Of a stretch of 64,000 nucleotides of DNA, positions 8,191 to 16,839 are shown in pieces. The stretch is taken from positions 1-64,000 of the forward strand of contig NZ_JABAHY010000013.1 of NCBI RefSeq assembly GCF_012641515.1, written 5' to 3'. The notes beneath the pieces were generated by a model, which did no database searches, had not been told where the DNA came from, and saw only the letters and a program-made list of their open reading frames with translations. Each line of letters starts with the position of its first letter. Positions within the stretch are counted from its first letter, which is position 1. Position numbers and translations under genes: made by a program. This DNA is from Nesterenkonia sedimenti (GTDB taxonomy: Bacteria > Actinomycetota > Actinomycetes > Actinomycetales > Micrococcaceae).

Positions 8191-9667
8191 TCCTCAGAGG
8201 GAAGTTTTGCTGGAGTTCGACGAGGTCGGCTTCTCCTTTGACGACCAAGACTTCACCGGCGCCAGCCACCCCGTGTTGGCAGGGGTGGATCTTCTCCTGC
8301 GTCGGGGGGATTTCCTGGCCGTCTTAGGTCCCCAGTCGGCGGGAGCATCAACGCTCTGTCGGCTGGCCGCCGGTCTGCTCACCGTTGAGGGGCAGACCAC
8401 CGGCCAGATCACCCGCGGTGGTTCGGTGGCGATGCTCGGTGATGACCCCGAGGCGCAGCTGAGCGGTATGACCAGCTTCGCCGCCGATGAGATTCGCCTT
8501 CCTGCGCGCCTACACGGCATCGAACTGCAGGAGGCCGACGGGCGGGCCGAGCAGGCCGCTCGGGCGCTGGGGATTACCCACCTGGGAGCTCGGCGCCTGG
8601 AGACGCTCTCCGGGGGTGAGCGACAGCTGACTGCCCTGGCTTCCCTGATGGCCCTGCAGCCGGATCTTCTGATCCTGGACCAGCCTGCCCTTGCCCTGGA
8701 CGCCCCGGCCCGGTCCCGCCTGGTGCAGGCACTTCAGGAGCATTGTGCTGCGGGTGGGGCGGTTCTGGTCACCTCCCACCAATACGACGACGTCGCGGCC
8801 GCTGCTGATGAGTTCCTCACCATTGATCAGGGGGTCACCTCGGCGAATTTCCCCGTGGAAAGTCTCCCCCAGCATGGCGTATGGCAGCCCAGAGCCGGGG
8901 TGGCGGGAACTCCAAGCACTGCCGACCCGGAATCCTCGGAGGGCTCCGGGGCGTTCCCTGGTGCTGCCGCTGGTTCCCCGGTGCTGGAAGTCGCTGATCT
9001 CACTGTCTCCTTCTCTGGGAGGAGGGTGCTGGACGCAGCGCAGCTGAGTCTCAGTCCCGGGGAGACCATGGCTGTGCTGGGTCCGAATGGTTCAGGGAAG
9101 TCCACGCTGCTGCGCACGATTGCTGGTCTGCACAGGGCTCCCAATGCCCGAGGCTGGTTCCGATCCCGGCGCGGGCGCAGTAGTGGTTCGGCACTTGAAG
9201 TCTCCGGAAGTATCCGCCTGACCGGCCAGGAGATCTCGGAGCTGCCGGCTCATCATCGGGTTCCCCAACTTGCCTGGGTCGGGCAGGATCCCGGGGTTCA
9301 GCTCTCGGCGCCAACTGTGGTCAAAGAGCTTCAGCGTGCGCTGGTGGAAGAGCCTAGCCCCAAGCAGGTGGAGGAGGTCTTGGCGATCACGGGACTTACC
9401 GGACTGGAGACCGAGCATCCCTATGACCTCTCCCCCTCGCAGCGAAAGGACCTGGTGATCGCTACCGCCCTGCTGCTGCAACCGGCTGTACTGCTCCTGG
9501 ATGAGCCGACCCTGGGCAGGGATGCGTCTGCGATGGATCAGTTGAACCGGATGGTGGACAGCTTTACCGGTGCCGGCGGGGCGGTGCTCCTGACCACCCA
9601 TGACCATGTCTGGGCGGGGCATATTGCCCAGAAGGTTCAGGCCATCGACATCACTTCCACCAACTGA
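8183..9667 (+). CDS. ECF transporter fused double ATPase with one degenerate site
   Basis: 494 residues from the GTG at 8183 (GGAGG at 8173-8177). Two ABC nucleotide-binding domains are joined by a Ser/Pro/Gly linker near 245-270. NBD1 has a broken Walker A (GPQSAGAST, Lys replaced by Ala55), Walker B ending LILDQ (catalytic Glu replaced by Gln167) and an intact LSGGE signature (142-146). NBD2 has an intact Walker A (GPNGSGKST, Lys306), intact LLLDEP (Glu441) and a degenerate signature LSPSQ (416-420). In an ABC sandwich this pairs the good halves into one active site and the poor halves into one dead site. It energises the S and T components just upstream. Confidence 0.9.
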   Translation: MSDPQREVLLEFDEVGFSFDDQDFTGASHPVLAGVDLLLRRGDFLAVLGPQSAGASTLCRLAAGLLTVEGQTTGQITRGGSVAMLGDDPEAQLSGMTSFAADEIRLPARLHGIELQEADGRAEQAARALGITHLGARRLETLSGGERQLTALASLMALQPDLLILDQPALALDAPARSRLVQALQEHCAAGGAVLVTSHQYDDVAAAADEFLTIDQGVTSANFPVESLPQHGVWQPRAGVAGTPSTADPESSEGSGAFPGAAAGSPVLEVADLTVSFSGRRVLDAAQLSLSPGETMAVLGPNGSGKSTLLRTIAGLHRAPNARGWFRSRRGRSSGSALEVSGSIRLTGQEISELPAHHRVPQLAWVGQDPGVQLSAPTVVKELQRALVEEPSPKQVEEVLAITGLTGLETEHPYDLSPSQRKDLVIATALLLQPAVLLLDEPTLGRDASAMDQLNRMVDSFTGAGGAVLLTTHDHVWAGHIAQKVQAIDITSTN

Positions 9668-9898
9668 AGTCACGTGGATCCCCATGCAAAAGCTGAGTGA
9701 AAAATCCTGGCCGCGGACCCTGAAAACCTGAGGCTGGTGCTTCAGCATCTTGACGGGGATCCAGGGGTACCGAGCACCTCAGGACAGGTGTGAACAGCGG
9801 GTGAACTGTGAGCCTGCGCACGGGCAATGCCCAGTGTTGATTCTTACGTTCGCGGTGTCTATGAAATTCCCTCGCACACTGAAGGGGATGACCCACTG

Positions 9899-10290
9899 AT
9901 GTCTGAGAAACTCAGCCGCCGTCACGCACTTGGCCTCACTGCCGCCGGAACCACAGCCGCCCTACTGGGCGGGATCAGCATGGCAGCTCCAGCCTCCGCG
10001 AACGACCGAACCACGGGACTGGATACCTACGCTTTGACGATGCACTTACCCGCGCCAGCGATGGCACCACAGTGATCCTGCATATCTGGCATGGTGCTCT
10101 CCCAGGGATCACTGGTGCCTATGGCCACTACCTGGTGGCTAAGGGCACCGCCTCCGGAGGCTATATTGCCACCTCGGACCCAGACCAGCCGGACCTGGGG
10201 ATCTATGGGTATACGAGGTCCGAGCTCCAAGCCGCTATGAACCCAAACTTCGATAATCAGCGAGCTCTCATTATCTGGTACAACAGCTGA
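9899..10290 (+). pseudogene. Relic of an exported peptidase C39-like protein
   Basis: The ATG at 9899 opens a twin-arginine-type signal (LSRRHALGLTAAG, then a hydrophobic stretch ending APASAND). That frame stops at 10073-10075. The continuation lies in another frame from about 10021 (GYLRFDDALTRASDG) to the TGA at 10288-10290. The second part (GHYLVAKGT, then SDPDQPDLGIYGYTRSELQ) resembles the His-containing C-terminal half of peptidase-C39-like proteins. The Cys-containing half that should lie between signal and His region is missing, so an internal deletion plus frameshift is likely. The 230 bp upstream (9668-9898) hold no gene. Confidence 0.6.
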
Positions 10291-10301
10291 GCTTGAGTGG
10301 G

Positions 10302-10844
10302 CTAGGGGTTTTCCTCTGTAGGCCCTAGCTGCATGATCTGCTCCACCAGCCTGGCCCGGACCTCGGGGGTGAGGTGATTGGCGGTCATCGCCTCGTAGAA
10401 CCACATACCGTCGGCGGCCAGTTTTGCCAGGAAACCACGGATGGCGTCGTCGTCGGTGGTTTGGGGGGCTTTGGGCGCCCACCGGTCCGAGACTGCCTCC
10501 CAGTAGGCGTAGAGCTCTGGATCCTCTGATGCCTCAAGCTGGAGGATGAGCTCAGCACGCTCGGGGTTCTGCGAGGTATGGGTATAGGCGGCGAAACGCT
10601 GCGCCTCGGTGAGCTCCTCGGCCGGCGCTCCGGCCTCAGCCTCCATGGCCGCCTCCCATTGGTAGGCCACGTACTCATTCAGGGCGCGGAACAGCTCCTC
10701 CCGGGAGCTGAAGTGATAGAGCAGCCCGCCTTTGGTCAGCCCCGCCTCGGCCGCCACGGACTCATAGGAGACAGCCGTGACACCATCGCGTTGAACTACT
10801 CGTTTGGCGGCCTCCAGGGCCTGCTCCCGCTTCGATTCCCGCAT
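10302..10844 (-). CDS. TetR-family repressor of the adjacent efflux gene
   Basis: 180 residues from ATG 10844 (a GTG at 10850 is also possible; AGGGTGG precedes both). The N-terminal helix-turn-helix at about 15-55 reads SYESVAAEAGLTKGGLLYHF, classic for TetR. The remainder is a helical ligand domain rich in Glu and Ala, with EAMTANHLTPEVRARLVEQ at the end. It lies 12 bp behind the MFS gene in the same operon. The perfect inverted repeat in front of that operon (12466-12493) is the obvious operator, so autoregulation together with the pump, relieved by a pump substrate, is inferred. Confidence 0.88.
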   Translation of the reverse strand: MRESKREQALEAAKRVVQRDGVTAVSYESVAAEAGLTKGGLLYHFSSREELFRALNEYVAYQWEAAMEAEAGAPAEELTEAQRFAAYTHTSQNPERAELILQLEASEDPELYAYWEAVSDRWAPKAPQTTDDDAIRGFLAKLAADGMWFYEAMTANHLTPEVRARLVEQIMQLGPTEENP

Positions 10845-10856
10845 CAGCACACCACC

Positions 10857-12461
10857 CTAATGGTTATCCGGGAAGGCTTGGCTTTCGGTGCCGGGGGTGT
10901 AGCGGCGCAGCAGCCAGGCGCAGCCGATGGCGCCAAAGAGAACGACGACGCCGGTGGCCACCAGGACTGAGAGGTAAGCGGTATCGAAGGCCTCGGTGGC
11001 GGCGGCGACCACAGAGGCGTCGTCGGAGGTCAGCGCCACGGCCGGGGCCTGTCCCACCCATTCCTGGGACTCCGCCGGCAGGGTCAGCGCTCGGGAGTAG
11101 GCGAAGGTCAGCAGCGAGCCCATTGTCGCCACGGCCACCAGGCCACCGAATTCATAGGAGACCTCCTCCAGGGAGGCCGCCATTCCGGCCCGGTGCGGGG
11201 GAACATTGCCCATAATCGCACTGGAGGCCACCGACATCGAGGCACCCAGACCCACACCAGCCACGATGAGCCCAGTGATCAGCAGCGGCAGGGAGTCCTG
11301 TACTGCCGCGGCAATGCTGATTCCGGTGCCGATGGCCGCGGCACCGATACCGCCAGCGATCAGCACCAGCAGACCCACTCGGTGCAGCACCGCCCCGCCG
11401 AAGAGCGCAAAGGGCATCGATGCCAGGGCCAGTGCGGTGACCAAGAGCCCGGCCTCCAGGGGAGTGAAACCCTCCACCAGCTGATAGCGCTGGGTGATGA
11501 CCAGTTGCAGGCCCATAATCGCGAAGATAGAGGCTCCTGCGGCAACCACTCCCCCGCTGAATCCGCGGTTGCGGAAGACGGCGAAGTCCACCAGGGGTTC
11601 ATGGTCGCTGCGCATCAGGCGCAGTTGGCGGCGCACGAAGATCGTTACCGTGGCCGCACCCACCACAGTTGCGACCAGGGCAACTGGGAGGTTCAGCGGG
11701 GCCTCGGCCCAGGTCTTGATGGCCAGCACTGAGGCCGCCATGCCCACCAGAGCCTGAGCGGAGGAGACCGCGTCCCAACGCCGGTTGGGGTTGGTGAGGT
11801 TTCGCGGGCCGATGAGGATCATCAGCACACTCGCCAAGATCACGATCGGGATATTGACCAGGAACACTGATCCCCACCAGAACCATTCCAGCAGTGTCCC
11901 GGAGACTACCGGCCCGGCGGCCATACCAACTGTGGCCGTGGCGGCCCAGATGGCGATGGCGATATTGCGTTCGCGTTCGGCGGCGAAACTGATGCGGATC
12001 AGCGCCAGAGTCGCCGGCATCATCGCCGCAGCACCCACACCGAGCAGGAGGCGGCCGATGATCAGCACCTCCGGGCTCGGAGCGAAGGCCGCAGTCAGGG
12101 AGGCTGCACCGAAGATCACCAGCCCCACCTGAAACACGCGCTTATGCCCGAACCGATCCCCCAGCGCACCGGAGCCCAACAGGAGACCCGCCATGGTCAG
12201 GGGGTAGCCGTTGATGATCCAGAGCTGCTGAGAGCTGGAGGCCCCGAGATCCTGGCTGAGGATCGGCAGGGCCGTATAGAGGATGGTGTTGTCCAGGGCA
12301 ATCAGCAGCAGGGCGGAGGAGACGATGCCCAGCACTGTCCAACGTTGCCAACGGGACAGTGAGGTATCGGGGGCGGTGGTCTCCGCAGTGACCCCAGCAA
12401 GACGCAGTGCGCCGGTGTCAGTGTTTTCGGGGTCCCCGTGCAGCCTGCGGTTGACGATCAC
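10857..12461 (-). CDS. MFS multidrug efflux transporter, DHA2 (14-helix) type
   Basis: 534 residues from GTG 12461. Fourteen hydrophobic segments, motif A (GALGDRFGHKRVF) after helix 2 and the early DNTILYTALPILSQDLG segment (motif D1 position) place it in the QacA/EmrB-like DHA2 family of drug:proton antiporters. No Shine-Dalgarno is present. TAAAGT lies 6 nt before the GTG and fits a -10 element, so translation is probably leaderless. A TTG at 12467 is the alternative. The start overlaps the TetR operator. Expression is probably off until a toxic substrate binds the repressor. Confidence 0.88.
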   Translation of the reverse strand: MIVNRRLHGDPENTDTGALRLAGVTAETTAPDTSLSRWQRWTVLGIVSSALLLIALDNTILYTALPILSQDLGASSSQQLWIINGYPLTMAGLLLGSGALGDRFGHKRVFQVGLVIFGAASLTAAFAPSPEVLIIGRLLLGVGAAAMMPATLALIRISFAAERERNIAIAIWAATATVGMAAGPVVSGTLLEWFWWGSVFLVNIPIVILASVLMILIGPRNLTNPNRRWDAVSSAQALVGMAASVLAIKTWAEAPLNLPVALVATVVGAATVTIFVRRQLRLMRSDHEPLVDFAVFRNRGFSGGVVAAGASIFAIMGLQLVITQRYQLVEGFTPLEAGLLVTALALASMPFALFGGAVLHRVGLLVLIAGGIGAAAIGTGISIAAAVQDSLPLLITGLIVAGVGLGASMSVASSAIMGNVPPHRAGMAASLEEVSYEFGGLVAVATMGSLLTFAYSRALTLPAESQEWVGQAPAVALTSDDASVVAAATEAFDTAYLSVLVATGVVVLFGAIGCAWLLRRYTPGTESQAFPDNH

Positions 12462-12465
12462 AGCC

Positions 12466-12493
12466 AAACTTTACTATTCGTACGGTAAAGTTT
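12466..12493. promoter_or_regulatory. TetR operator over the efflux promoter
   Basis: AAACTTTAC (12466-12474) and GTAAAGTTT (12485-12493) form a perfect 9-bp inverted repeat with a 10-bp centre. It covers the presumed -10 (TAAAGT, minus strand, 12473-12468) of the MFS-TetR operon. Repressor binding here would block RNA polymerase directly. Confidence 0.7.
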
Positions 12494-12530
12494 GCGAGCT
12501 GTGACAGCCCGGACCGCCAGGAGGCCTCAG

Positions 12531-13469
12531 CTACCGGCGCTTGCGGATTTCGCTGATCAGTTGCGGGAGCACATGGTTGAGGTCGCCCACCACGCCGAAG
12601 TCGGTAATCTCAAAGACCGGGGCGTCCTCATCCTTATTGATCGCCACGATCCGCTCCGAGGTCTGCATGCCCGCCTTCTGCTGCACGGCCCCGGAGATGC
12701 CCACCGAGATGTAGAGCTGCGGGGAGACCGTAACACCGGTCTGGCCGATCTGCGCGGAGTGATCCATCCAGCCGGCATCGGTCACCTCACGGGAGGCCCC
12801 CAGTGCCGCACCGAGCTCATCGGCGAGTTCCTCGACCAAGCTGAGGTCGCCGTCGACACCGCGGCCTGCGGCCACCACAGTGCTGGCCTCGGTCAGTGCA
12901 GGCCGGCCGGTGCTGGGCACCTCGGTGGTCTCCAGAATCTCGACCAGCCCAGAGGCACTGACCGGCAGCTCCACCACCTCGGGGGCCTGGGCTACTGCAG
13001 GCAGGTCGGCGGAGGTCGTATTGGACTTCAGGGTGGCGATCAGTGGGGAGCCCTCACTGAGCTGGGCGGTAGTCCGCCAGGTGCCGGCCAACACGGTCTT
13101 GGTGGCCGCACCGGAGCCGGTCACCCCAGTTGCCCCGGTGATGAGTCCGGTGTCCAGGGCTGCTGCAGCCCGGGCCAGCGCGTCGACGGTATCCGGGGTG
13201 TCAGGTCCCAGGATGAGGTCAGCCTGCAGTTCCCCGGCGGCGGTCTGGACCAGCTCTGCCAGGGCGGGGTCCGGGGCGTGGATTGGTGTCTCGCCGGTGA
13301 GCACACCGGTGATGCCGCTGACGGCCAGCGGTTCGGCACCGTTGGCGGGCAGTTGACCGGTGACGATGACGACCTCGCTGCCCAGGGCTGTGCCATGGGC
13401 CAGCAGTTCGGCCTGGGCGCCGGTGAGCTGTTCGTCGACACGGTCGAAGACGATAAGTACCGAGGTCAC
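12531..13469 (-). CDS. etfA: Electron transfer flavoprotein, alpha subunit
   Basis: 312 residues. EtfA binds FAD and, with EtfB, passes electrons from acyl-CoA and other flavin dehydrogenases to ETF:quinone oxidoreductase. The C-terminal FAD domain shows QIGQTGVTVSPQLYISVGISGAVQQ in two conserved blocks, then MQTSERIVAINKD and DFGVVGDLNHVLPQL. The GTG start overlaps the etfB stop by 4 bp (GTGA), the usual etfB-etfA coupling. No dehydrogenase partner adjoins, so it probably serves several enzymes. Confidence 0.95.
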   Translation of the reverse strand: MTSVLIVFDRVDEQLTGAQAELLAHGTALGSEVVIVTGQLPANGAEPLAVSGITGVLTGETPIHAPDPALAELVQTAAGELQADLILGPDTPDTVDALARAAAALDTGLITGATGVTGSGAATKTVLAGTWRTTAQLSEGSPLIATLKSNTTSADLPAVAQAPEVVELPVSASGLVEILETTEVPSTGRPALTEASTVVAAGRGVDGDLSLVEELADELGAALGASREVTDAGWMDHSAQIGQTGVTVSPQLYISVGISGAVQQKAGMQTSERIVAINKDEDAPVFEITDFGVVGDLNHVLPQLISEIRKRR

Positions 13470-14284
13470 AGCAGACCCTCCTTTTCCAGGTAGTCAGCCA
13501 GCTGGGTGCCGGCGGTGCCGTCGTCGTGGATGATCTGGCCTGCCTCCCGCTCAGGGCGGGGTTCTGCGGCGATCAGGGAGATCTTCGACTGCACGGCGAT
13601 GGCAGTCAGCCCGAGGTCGGCCAGGCTCAGGGTGGTCACCGGTTTCTTCCGGGCCTTCATGATCGCTTTGAAGTTCGGGTACCGGGGCTCATTGGCCTGA
13701 TCGGTCACCGAGACCACTGCCGGTAGGCCAGCGGCGACCTTCTGCCGGGTATTGCCCGAGACCCGGTCGACGACGACGCGGTCACTTTCGACGGTGAGGC
13801 TTGTCGCCTGGGTGAGGGCGGCCAGTCCGCCCAGCCGCTGTGCCAGCTGGGCGGGGACCGCACCGGATTCGCCGTCCTCACTGGCCATACCGGTCAGCAC
13901 CAGCAGTTGGGAGTCGGCGTCGTGATTCTTGTGGATATGAGTGATGGCCCCGGCGAGTGCGGCGGAGGTCGCGTAGATATCGGCTGCGGCCAGTTGCTCG
14001 TCGTCGAGGTGGAAACCCTCATCGGCACCGATCTGCAGAGCCTTTTTCAGGGCGGTGGAGGCACCGTCGGGCCCCATGATCAGCGCGGTGACGCGGACTG
14101 TGGTCTCCGGGGCTGACTTCTCCAGGGCTTCACGGATCTGCAGGGCCGCCTCGATGGGGTATTCGTCCAGTTCTCCCAGGACACCCTCGGTGCGCTCCAC
14201 GCGGCGGTCCTCGCCGATGGTGCGTTCCAGTTGGGCGTCGGGCACCCATTTGACCAGGGTGAGGATATGCAGTGAACCCGGCAT
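13466..14284 (-). CDS. etfB: Electron transfer flavoprotein, beta subunit
   Basis: 272 residues. EtfB forms the AMP-binding half of the heterodimer. Diagnostic stretches are VKWVPDAQLERT near the start, LDEYPIEAALQIRE, the nucleotide segment LVLTGMASEDGESGAVPAQLAQRLG, and AVVSVTDQANEPRYPNFKAIMKARKKP, the conserved recognition region near 195-225. The ATG follows AAGGGA at a good distance. It is the first gene of the etfB-etfA pair and is divergent from the polyol-type dehydrogenase gene. Confidence 0.95.
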   Translation of the reverse strand: MPGSLHILTLVKWVPDAQLERTIGEDRRVERTEGVLGELDEYPIEAALQIREALEKSAPETTVRVTALIMGPDGASTALKKALQIGADEGFHLDDEQLAAADIYATSAALAGAITHIHKNHDADSQLLVLTGMASEDGESGAVPAQLAQRLGGLAALTQATSLTVESDRVVVDRVSGNTRQKVAAGLPAVVSVTDQANEPRYPNFKAIMKARKKPVTTLSLADLGLTAIAVQSKISLIAAEPRPEREAGQIIHDDGTAGTQLADYLEKEGLL

Positions 14285-14422
14285 GAATCCCTTCCGTTTT
14301 CGACAGTTCGCAGGCCTGATGGCGTGTGGTCAGTGCTGTCCCTCATGTTCCCATGAATTGGGGGTAACTGCCGCCTCCAGCGGGGGCAGAGTGAAGCAGA
14401 TCACCGGCGCAGTGGAGCCCGG

Positions 14423-14428
14423 TAGGAT
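14423..14428 (+). promoter_or_regulatory. Candidate -10 element, leaderless start
   Basis: TAGGAT fits TAnnnT and ends 7 nt before the ATG at 14436. No Shine-Dalgarno precedes that ATG. Confidence 0.35.
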
Positions 14429-14435
14429 CGCCGGT

Positions 14436-15464
14436 ATGAATCAAGGTGTTGATCTGGCCGCGGCTGTGAACCGCTGCGCGGTGCTGCGCGAACCCGGTGT
14501 TGTTGTCATTGAGGACCGGGAGGTGCCGCAACCTGGCCCCGGGCAGGTCGTGGTGGCCATTGGTGCGGTGGGCATCTGTGGTTCGGATGTGCACTATTAC
14601 GAGCACGGCAGGATCGGGGATTTCGTGCTGCGTGAGCCGATGGTGATCGGTCATGAGTCGGCCGGGACTGTGGTGGCAACCGGCGAGAACGTCGACCCAG
14701 CTCGGGTGGGGGAATTGGTGGCCTTGGAGCCGGGGGTGCCGTGTAAGAGCTGTGCCCAGTGCCTGGCCGGGCGGTATAACCTCTGCCCGGATATGCGGTT
14801 CTTCGCCACTCCCCCGGTGGATGGTTCGATTGCGACCTTTGTGGCCGTGGATGCTGGTTTCGCCCATCCTGCCGGTGAGGGTCTGAGCGCTGAGCAGGCG
14901 GCAATGGCGGAGCCGGTGGCTGTCGGTGTTTGGGCTGCCCGGAAGGCGCAGGTCAGTGTGGGAGATTCGGTGCTGATCACAGGTGCTGGCCCTGTGGGGC
15001 TCTTCGCTGCCCAGGTGGCGCGGGCCTTCGGGGCTTCTTCGGTGACGCTGACGGATCTCAGCGACTACCGGCTTGAGGTGGCCGCCGAGCTGGGCTTCGC
15101 CACCCGTCGGGCTGATGAGTCAGGCTCGGGACAGAACTTCGATGTGCTCTTGGAGTGTTCGGGTGCCGCCCCGGCGTTCCGCTCTGGGATGCGAGCGCTG
15201 GGTCCCAATGGGCGTGCGGTCGTCATCGGGATGGGTTCAGATGAACTGCCGCTGGAGGTTGCGGCCCTGCAGGGTAAGGAGCTGACCGTCCAGGGTGTCT
15301 TCCGGTACCGGAACTGCTACGCCGCTGCCCTTGAACTGCTGCGATCTGGCGCGGTGCAGACTGCCCCGGTGCTGACCCATCGCTTCGGCCTGGAGGAGAC
15401 TGAGGCCGCCCTGACCCTGGCCCGCCGGGAACCCGCCTCCCTGAAGGCTGTAGTCGTCCTTTAG
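14436..15464 (+). CDS. Zinc-dependent medium-chain dehydrogenase, sorbitol/xylitol dehydrogenase type
   Basis: 342 residues from ATG 14436; the frame is open upstream but overlaps etfB. Catalytic zinc ligands are visible as Cys and His in GICGSDVHYYEHG and IGHESAG, plus Glu in AMAEPVAV. A full structural zinc loop is present (PCKSCAQCLAGRYNLC). The NAD-binding Rossmann motif is ITGAGPVGLFAAQVA. GSDVHYYEHGRIGDFVL is characteristic of sorbitol/xylitol dehydrogenases, so a polyol substrate oxidised to a ketose is likely. It is monocistronic, flanked by convergent lldD2 and divergent etfB. Confidence 0.85.
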   Translation: MNQGVDLAAAVNRCAVLREPGVVVIEDREVPQPGPGQVVVAIGAVGICGSDVHYYEHGRIGDFVLREPMVIGHESAGTVVATGENVDPARVGELVALEPGVPCKSCAQCLAGRYNLCPDMRFFATPPVDGSIATFVAVDAGFAHPAGEGLSAEQAAMAEPVAVGVWAARKAQVSVGDSVLITGAGPVGLFAAQVARAFGASSVTLTDLSDYRLEVAAELGFATRRADESGSGQNFDVLLECSGAAPAFRSGMRALGPNGRAVVIGMGSDELPLEVAALQGKELTVQGVFRYRNCYAAALELLRSGAVQTAPVLTHRFGLEETEAALTLARREPASLKAVVVL

Positions 15465-15483
15465 TTAGCTGCGACTTCAGGAC

Positions 15484-16761
15484 TCAGCGGCCACGGGGAA
15501 CCAGCCGCTGCAGCTGGGTGACGTGGCGGGGTTCGAGTTCGGCAATACTGCTGACTTCCAGCAGTTTCATGGTGCGCACGATCTGGTCGGTGAGGATGTC
15601 GATGGCGCGGTCGACTCCGGCGCGTCCTCCAGCCATGAGTCCGTAGAGATATGCCCTGCCGATGAAGGTGAACTTCGCACCCATCGCGATGGAGGCGACG
15701 ATATCGGCGCCGTTCATGATGCCGGTGTCCAGGGCGATGTCGAGGTCATCGCCGAGTTCCCGGACCACCTCCGGCAGCAGGTGGAAGGGCACCGGGGCGC
15801 GATCCAGCTGCCGGCCGCCGTGATTCGACAGCACGATGCCGTCGACACCGAGGTCAGCGAGCTTTTTGGCATCCTCTACGGTCTGCACACCCTTGACCAC
15901 GAGTTTTCCGGGGAAAAGTTCACGAATTTCGTGGAGGTCCTCGAAGTTGATGGACGGGTCGAAGACTTTGGCAATGAGCTCGGAGAGCTGACCATCAGTC
16001 GAGCGGAAGGAGGCGAACTCCAAGGGTTCTGTGGTCAAGAAGTCGAACCACCACCAGGGGCGTGGCACCGCATTGGCGATGGTCTTCAGGGTCAACGCAG
16101 GCGGGATCGAGAAACCATTCCGCCTATCCCGCAGCCGGGCCCCGGCGATGGGGGTGTCCACCGTGAACAGCAGGGTGTCGAATCCGGCGGCTGCCGCCCG
16201 TTCAGTCAAGCCATAGGAGATGCTGCGGTCGTTCATCACATAGAGCTGGAAGAAGTTCCGCCCCTCGGGATTAGCGGCCTTGACGTCCTCAATGCTGGTG
16301 GTGCCCAGGGTGGAGAGACTGAAGGGGATGCCGGCTGCCCCGGCGGCACCGGCTCCGGCGACCTCCCCGAGAGAGTGCATCATCCGGGTGAAGCCGGTGG
16401 GGGCGATCCCGAAGGGCAGGGCGGAGGGACCGCCGAAGACCTCACAGGAGGTGTCCACCTCGGAGACATCACGCAGAATCGCCGGGTGGAACTCCACATC
16501 CTCGAAGGCCTGGCGGGCGCGGTCCAAAGAAACCTCGCCCTCGGCCGCGCCGTCCGTGTAGTCGAAGGCGGCCTTAGGGGTGCGGCGTTTGGCGATTCGC
16601 CTGAGGTCCTCGATGGTCAGAGCCGCCGAGAGGCGCCGACGGGAAGCGTTGAAGTCGAATTTCTTGAACTGCAGCAGCGGTGCGAGATCCTGAGGTTTCG
16701 GGATCCGACGTGCGACTTTTCTGCGCTGAGGCTGCTCATCCACTATTGGCTCACTTCCCAT
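15484..16761 (-). CDS. lldD2: FMN-dependent L-lactate dehydrogenase, LldD2 type, copy 1
   Basis: 425 residues. It is a quinone-linked flavoprotein of the alpha-hydroxyacid oxidase family, oxidising L-lactate to pyruvate at the membrane. Family markers are [43 protein letters not shown] and the catalytic His region [21 protein letters not shown], then [18 protein letters not shown] and [13 protein letters not shown]. The N-terminus ([19 protein letters not shown]) matches the mycobacterial LldD2 (Rv1872c) pattern. A second copy lies at 23704-24993. The hairpin GAGCCG-N8-CGGCTC (16774-16793) sits just upstream of the start. Mycofactocin-associated relatives make another alpha-hydroxyacid possible. 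Confidence 0.88.
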   Translation of the reverse strand: MGSEPIVDEQPQRRKVARRIPKPQDLAPLLQFKKFDFNASRRRLSAALTIEDLRRIAKRRTPKAAFDYTDGAAEGEVSLDRARQAFEDVEFHPAILRDVSEVDTSCEVFGGPSALPFGIAPTGFTRMMHSLGEVAGAGAAGAAGIPFSLSTLGTTSIEDVKAANPEGRNFFQLYVMNDRSISYGLTERAAAAGFDTLLFTVDTPIAGARLRDRRNGFSIPPALTLKTIANAVPRPWWWFDFLTTEPLEFASFRSTDGQLSELIAKVFDPSINFEDLHEIRELFPGKLVVKGVQTVEDAKKLADLGVDGIVLSNHGGRQLDRAPVPFHLLPEVVRELGDDLDIALDTGIMNGADIVASIAMGAKFTFIGRAYLYGLMAGGRAGVDRAIDILTDQIVRTMKLLEVSSIAELEPRHVTQLQRLVPRGR

Positions 16762-16839
16762 GACTCACTTGATGAGCCGCGGGGCCCCGGCTCACATTCT
16801 TATGTGATGCACATTACCGGAGGTTAGCGGTCGCGGCTG

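Noticed and set aside
9675-9763. Riboswitch or stem from the 9-bp repeat TGGATCCCC ... GGGGATCCA
   Set aside because: The arms are 71 bp apart, no inner structure or known riboswitch core is visible, and it lies after the ECF operon, not before it.
14055-14435. N-terminal extension of the polyol-type dehydrogenase
   Set aside because: The open frame runs over etfB on the other strand. The ATG at 14436 gives the normal family length and has a promoter element in place.
15523-16827. 434-codon open frame antisense to lldD2 copy 1 (and a 324-codon one over copy 2, 23677-24651)
   Set aside because: Both are shadows of the same conserved gene and resemble each other only because the sense genes are paralogues.
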